Shown: piece after piece, positions 60,662-64,000 of the stretch
Position numbering within the stretch: the stretch's first letter is position 1
How the letters are laid out: the number at the start of each line of letters is the position of its first letter
Source: Saccharicrinis sp963667815
Lineage (GTDB): Bacteria; Bacteroidota; Bacteroidia; Bacteroidales; Marinilabiliaceae
Strand: one strand, 5' to 3'
Assembly: GCA_963667815.1 (NCBI GenBank)
Contig: OY764021.1
DNA length: 64,000 nucleotides
Notes under the pieces: generated by a model
The model's input: only the letters and a program-made list of their open reading frames with translations
What the model was told of the DNA's origin: nothing
Databases searched by the model: none
Made by a program: the position numbers and the translations under genes

Positions 60662-63600
60662 ATGATCCAATCAAACATTATCCAACTAACAAAAAGAGTT
60701 TCAACAATTTTAGCTCTACTGGTGATATTGCAAATATCTACATGGGCAAAAGATCATAATCATGTACTATTAATAAATTCATATAACTATAGTTTTCCAA
60801 CAACTAAAGATTATTTAAAGGGTCTACATTCTGTTTTTGACACTTTAGATTTAGAACTAGACATTGAATTTATGGATTGGAAAAATCTTCCAACAGAGCA
60901 AAACAAAACAAACTTCTATAACTATATAAAATTTAAATTAAATGCCAGCGCCCCATTTGATGCAATTATTGTAAGTGATGATATGGCGCTGCAGTTTATT
61001 ACTGAATATCAAAACGAATTATGTAAAAACACCCCTATTGTTTTTTCTGGAGTAAACAACACCTCTCATGCTTTAGATCAAAATAAGAACAAAAATATCA
61101 CAGGAATCACTGAGTCTGTATCTATTAAGGAAAACATTGATTTGATACAGAATATATATCCAGAATCACTTAGCTTATACTATATTGTTGACAATACCTT
61201 AACAGGACTTCATGACTTAAAAAAGTTCAATAGTATAACCAATCAATATCCGAAAACTTCGTTTAAGCAAATTCATTTAAAAAATTTGAGTTTTTCTGAA
61301 CTGAAAGATTCACTAAAACGCATTCCGCAAACAGAACCTGTTATATTAATATCTGCCTATAAAGATAAAAACGGCGATACTAAAGACTTTTATGAGAGTT
61401 TACGTTTAATAAATGCTAATTTAAAATCACCTTTATTTCACATATATAAACATGGTTTAGGAAAAGGAATTTTAGGCGGAAAAATGGTTTCACACTTCGT
61501 GCAAGGTCAGCAAGCCGGTCTGATTGTAAATCGAATACTAAAAGGAGAATCTATTAGCAATATACCAGTTGTAACTAATAGTTCAAACCAATATTTATTC
61601 GATTATAACGAACTAAAAAAGCACAATATTGATACTTCAATACTACCCATAGAATCTACAATCATTAATAAACCAGAAACTTTTTATCAAATAAATAAGG
61701 AAGCAATCTTCTTTATTATCATATTTCTTTTAATACAATCTTTGCTCATTATTTACCTCTATAAAATCAATAGCAAAAGAAAATTAGCTCAGAAGAAACT
61801 CCAAACAAAAGTAATGGAGCACTACCGATTGGGTCAAAGATTTAAAATGCTTAATGACCAGTTGCATCAAAAAAACAACGACCTGTTAACAACAGAAGAA
61901 GAACTGCGAGCTAATAATGAAGAATTGTATGAAAAGAACGAAAGAATTGCAGAAAGTGAAGAGAGATATAGATTATTATTTAACAATTTAAATGAGGCCT
62001 ATGCTTTGCATAAGGTTGTTTTTGATGAAAATGATGAGCCTGTTGATTATATTTTTATTGATGCTAATCCTAAATTCTTATCTGCCGTAAAATACAGTTA
62101 TAATGAATTAATTAACAAATCAACCAAACAACTATTTCCACAAACAGAAGAAACTTGGATAAAAAGGTTTGGTGAAGTAGCTAAAACCGGAGTACCTATG
62201 AAGTTCAGAGAATATTCTGCTGAAATTGGAAAGTACTTTGAAACCACAGTTTTCTCGCCAAAACAAAACTATTTTGCTGCTGTTTTTATGGATGTAACAA
62301 AAGAAACTGAATCGTCTTTAAAAATTAAAGAAGCATACGACAAAATCAGAGTTAAAGAAAGCATCTCAAAGAAAATGTTTAACAGCGCTCCTGTTGTTAT
62401 GATCATCTTAAATAAAAACTCTGAAATCATTGACATCAATAAAACAGGTTTAGAGTTAATGAAAAAAGATATTTCAAAAGCTTTAGGACTAAGAGGTGGT
62501 GACTTTTTATCTTGTATTCATGCTTCTCTGAATAAAAAAGGTTGTGGAAATTCTGCTCAGTGCAATTCATGTATCTTAAACAAAACGGTTAGCAATACAA
62601 TAACCTCTAAAGTAAATGCAAACAAAACAGACTTTGACATTCATGTACAAGATGAAAACAATAATGTAAAAACGCTCAATTTTCATGTATCAACAGCCAT
62701 TCTTACAGACCAGGAAGATGATAAGATTTTAGTATGCATGGAAAATGTAACATCATTAAAAGAACAAGAATCACAACTTAAAAAACGAAATAACGAAATA
62801 AACAAACTATTAACCGGAGCAAAACAGATATTATCAGTTAATGACTTTAACAAAACCATTGATAATATATTCAAATACTGCCAATCACTAACAGGAGCTA
62901 CCTCGGGATTTGTTGGTATAAGAGAAAATGATGTTACACAAATCCTTTTCAAAAGCATAAATGGGAAAGACGAATATCTTACGGAACCAATTTCAAAAGC
63001 AAAAAATGAACTACTAAACAACGTATATGAAAAAAAAGAAATCTATATTAACAATCATTACAATAATAACACGCTACCATCGAATCACATATTTGTAAAA
63101 AACATACTCATTGCTCCTATAATTATAAAAAACAAAGCTGTTGGGGTTTTAGCCCTTTCAAATAAACCTACTGATTTTAATATAGATGATGTTAATATTC
63201 TATCCGCCTTTAGTGAACTGGCAGCTTTAAGTTTAAACAACACCAGATCAAATCAATTGATTGAAGAAAGTGAACAAAAATTTAAACAAACTTATTTTAC
63301 GAGTCCTGATGCCATTTCTATAATATCCGCAGATGGTAGATTTATTAATATCAATAATTACTTTACTGAAATGCTTGGCTATACAGAAAGTGACGTCATT
63401 GGAAAAAAATCTTCAGATCTAGGTATTTGGCACAACCCAGAAAAAAGAAAATATTTATACAACATCTTAAATGCTGAAGGCAAGATAAAAAACTTTGAAT
63501 CTCAGTTTAAAACAAAGGACAATACAATCATTACAGCATTAATTTCGGCTTCCATAATAAAGCTAAACAATACCAATCACATATTAGCCATTACCAAAGA

Positions 63601-64000
63601 CATTTCGGAGTTAAAACAACAAACCTATTATTTAGATAAGGCTCAGGAAATTGGTCATATTGGTTCGTGGAGTTATGATTTAAGAAAGGAAATATTTACC
63701 TGGTCTGATCAGTGTTATCAAATTTTTGGAATTAAAAACAAAGAATTCATAACCCTGAATCATATTTTGGAGGTTATACACCCAGAAGATCAAAAATTAT
63801 TTTTAGAAAAGTGGCATAATTGCTTAAATGGTGAGATATACACTTTAGATTTTAGAATTATTGTTAATGGTAACATAAAATGGATCTATCAAAAAGTAGA
63901 TATTGAGTTTAACTCTAACAATGAAGTCTCAAAAATTTTTGGTCTGAAAATGGATATTACCCAACGCAAAAATTATGAGTGGCAAATTACTCAAATCAAT
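60662..64000 (+). CDS. Membrane sensor kinase with ABC-substrate-binding-like input domain (C-terminus beyond window)
   Basis: The frame is open for 1113 codons from the ATG at 60662 to the right edge. It has a signal/anchor (~1-29) and a periplasmic domain (~35-340) of the ABC sugar-binding-like kind (VLLINSYN, FDAIIVSDDMALQF, PIVFSGVNN, HGLGKGILGGKMV, GQQAGLIVNRILKGE). A membrane span (~350-370), a coiled coil (~375-435) and PAS-A (~440-555) follow. PAS-B (~570-700) has a Cys motif (GCGNSAQCNSC), then come a GAF domain (~720-860), PAS-C (~870-980) and PAS-D (~985-1105). The kinase core would follow off the window. This input domain occurs in Bacteroidota and delta-proteobacterial kinases that probably sense small solutes. 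The ligand is unknown. Confidence 0.88.
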   Translation, partial: MIQSNIIQLTKRVSTILALLVILQISTWAKDHNHVLLINSYNYSFPTTKDYLKGLHSVFDTLDLELDIEFMDWKNLPTEQNKTNFYNYIKFKLNASAPFDAIIVSDDMALQFITEYQNELCKNTPIVFSGVNNTSHALDQNKNKNITGITESVSIKENIDLIQNIYPESLSLYYIVDNTLTGLHDLKKFNSITNQYPKTSFKQIHLKNLSFSELKDSLKRIPQTEPVILISAYKDKNGDTKDFYESLRLINANLKSPLFHIYKHGLGKGILGGKMVSHFVQGQQAGLIVNRILKGESISNIPVVTNSSNQYLFDYNELKKHNIDTSILPIESTIINKPETFYQINKEAIFFIIIFLLIQSLLIIYLYKINSKRKLAQKKLQTKVMEHYRLGQRFKMLNDQLHQKNNDLLTTEEELRANNEELYEKNERIAESEERYRLLFNNLNEAYALHKVVFDENDEPVDYIFIDANPKFLSAVKYSYNELINKSTKQLFPQTEETWIKRFGEVAKTGVPMKFREYSAEIGKYFETTVFSPKQNYFAAVFMDVTKETESSLKIKEAYDKIRVKESISKKMFNSAPVVMIILNKNSEIIDINKTGLELMKKDISKALGLRGGDFLSCIHASLNKKGCGNSAQCNSCILNKTVSNTITSKVNANKTDFDIHVQDENNNVKTLNFHVSTAILTDQEDDKILVCMENVTSLKEQESQLKKRNNEINKLLTGAKQILSVNDFNKTIDNIFKYCQSLTGATSGFVGIRENDVTQILFKSINGKDEYLTEPISKAKNELLNNVYEKKEIYINNHYNNNTLPSNHIFVKNILIAPIIIKNKAVGVLALSNKPTDFNIDDVNILSAFSELAALSLNNTRSNQLIEESEQKFKQTYFTSPDAISIISADGRFININNYFTEMLGYTESDVIGKKSSDLGIWHNPEKRKYLYNILNAEGKIKNFESQFKTKDNTIITALISASIIKLNNTNHILAITKDISELKQQTYYLDKAQEIGHIGSWSYDLRKEIFTWSDQCYQIFGIKNKEFITLNHILEVIHPEDQKLFLEKWHNCLNGEIYTLDFRIIVNGNIKWIYQKVDIEFNSNNEVSKIFGLKMDITQRKNYEWQITQIN

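Noticed and set aside
62683..63021. 112-codon minus-strand frame
   Set aside because: It is antisense to the second sensor kinase, whose PAS and GAF domains read through this stretch.
1..64000. CRISPR arrays, tRNA or rRNA genes, insertion sequences, prophage
   Set aside because: I looked for evenly spaced identical repeats, CCA-ended cloverleaves, transposase or integrase motifs and phage structural genes and saw none. The tandem repeats at 4545-6990 are protein-coding and diverged.

Overview
This window is chromosomal DNA from an AT-rich member of the Bacteroidota, most likely an environmental Marinilabiliales/Marinifilaceae-type bacterium. The phylum call is firm. It rests on the complete Bat aerotolerance operon, a TonB-dependent receptor with a carboxypeptidase-like regulatory domain next to a DUF4249 lipoprotein, DUF5686, DUF6340 and DUF6266 proteins, the DUF2027-Smr protein, the ~400-residue form of QueA, and several upstream sites matching the Bacteroidota -7 box TAnnTTTG. 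The order-level call is a guess from general gene content. I saw no rRNA, tRNA, CRISPR array, insertion sequence or prophage.

Layout. 1-7736 (minus) is the N-terminal 2578 codons of a giant secreted repeat protein that runs off the left edge. 8114-11713 holds an internally duplicated helical protein, a DUF2027-Smr protein, queA and a tiny BFD-type ferredoxin. 12020-20740 (plus) is an eight-gene moxR-DUF58-batD-like-batA-batB-batC-batD-batE operon for envelope-associated stress functions. 20785-21596 (minus) is an HPt plus STAS signalling pair. 21829-25452 (plus) is one-carbon and serine metabolism (gcvT, serC, a serA of the lysine type). 26018-30185 (minus) has two lipid-linked-sugar glycosyltransferases and an Upf1-like helicase.

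30765-37638 (plus) is a hexuronate catabolic cluster: KDG kinase, KDPG aldolase, SDR-type fructuronate reductase, mannonate dehydratase, an ExuT-type transporter and a LacI-family regulator. Together they would carry fructuronate through mannonate, KDG and KDPG to pyruvate and glyceraldehyde 3-phosphate. The uronate isomerase (UxaC) is not in the window. The intergenic spaces of this cluster contain unusual inverted repeats. 37657-53468 is mostly minus-strand envelope genes (DUF5686, TonB-like, TonB receptor/DUF4249, a split DUF819 permease, PBP4, DUF6340 lipoprotein) with a PAS/MCP-like sensor, a nitrilase-family amidase, an acidic lipoprotein and an iron alcohol dehydrogenase. 53675-57383 holds fabG, a sirtuin, PrsW, the ribosome-rescue factor ArfB and a DUF6266 protein. 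58021-64000 (plus) holds two large multi-PAS sensor kinases in tandem, the second cut by the right edge.

The most interesting signals are: the DUF819 gene split exactly at an A AAA AAC heptamer, which allows programmed -1 frameshifting; a 97-nt element closed by a perfect 13-bp inverted repeat just before the KDPG aldolase gene; a perfect 16-bp hairpin between the aldolase and reductase genes; a six-unit 11-bp-period array at 57525-57590; a structured palindromic element at 25745-25822; and a BFD-type ferredoxin in which one of the four cysteines is a histidine. All assignments come from reading motifs by eye. No database search or folding program was run.
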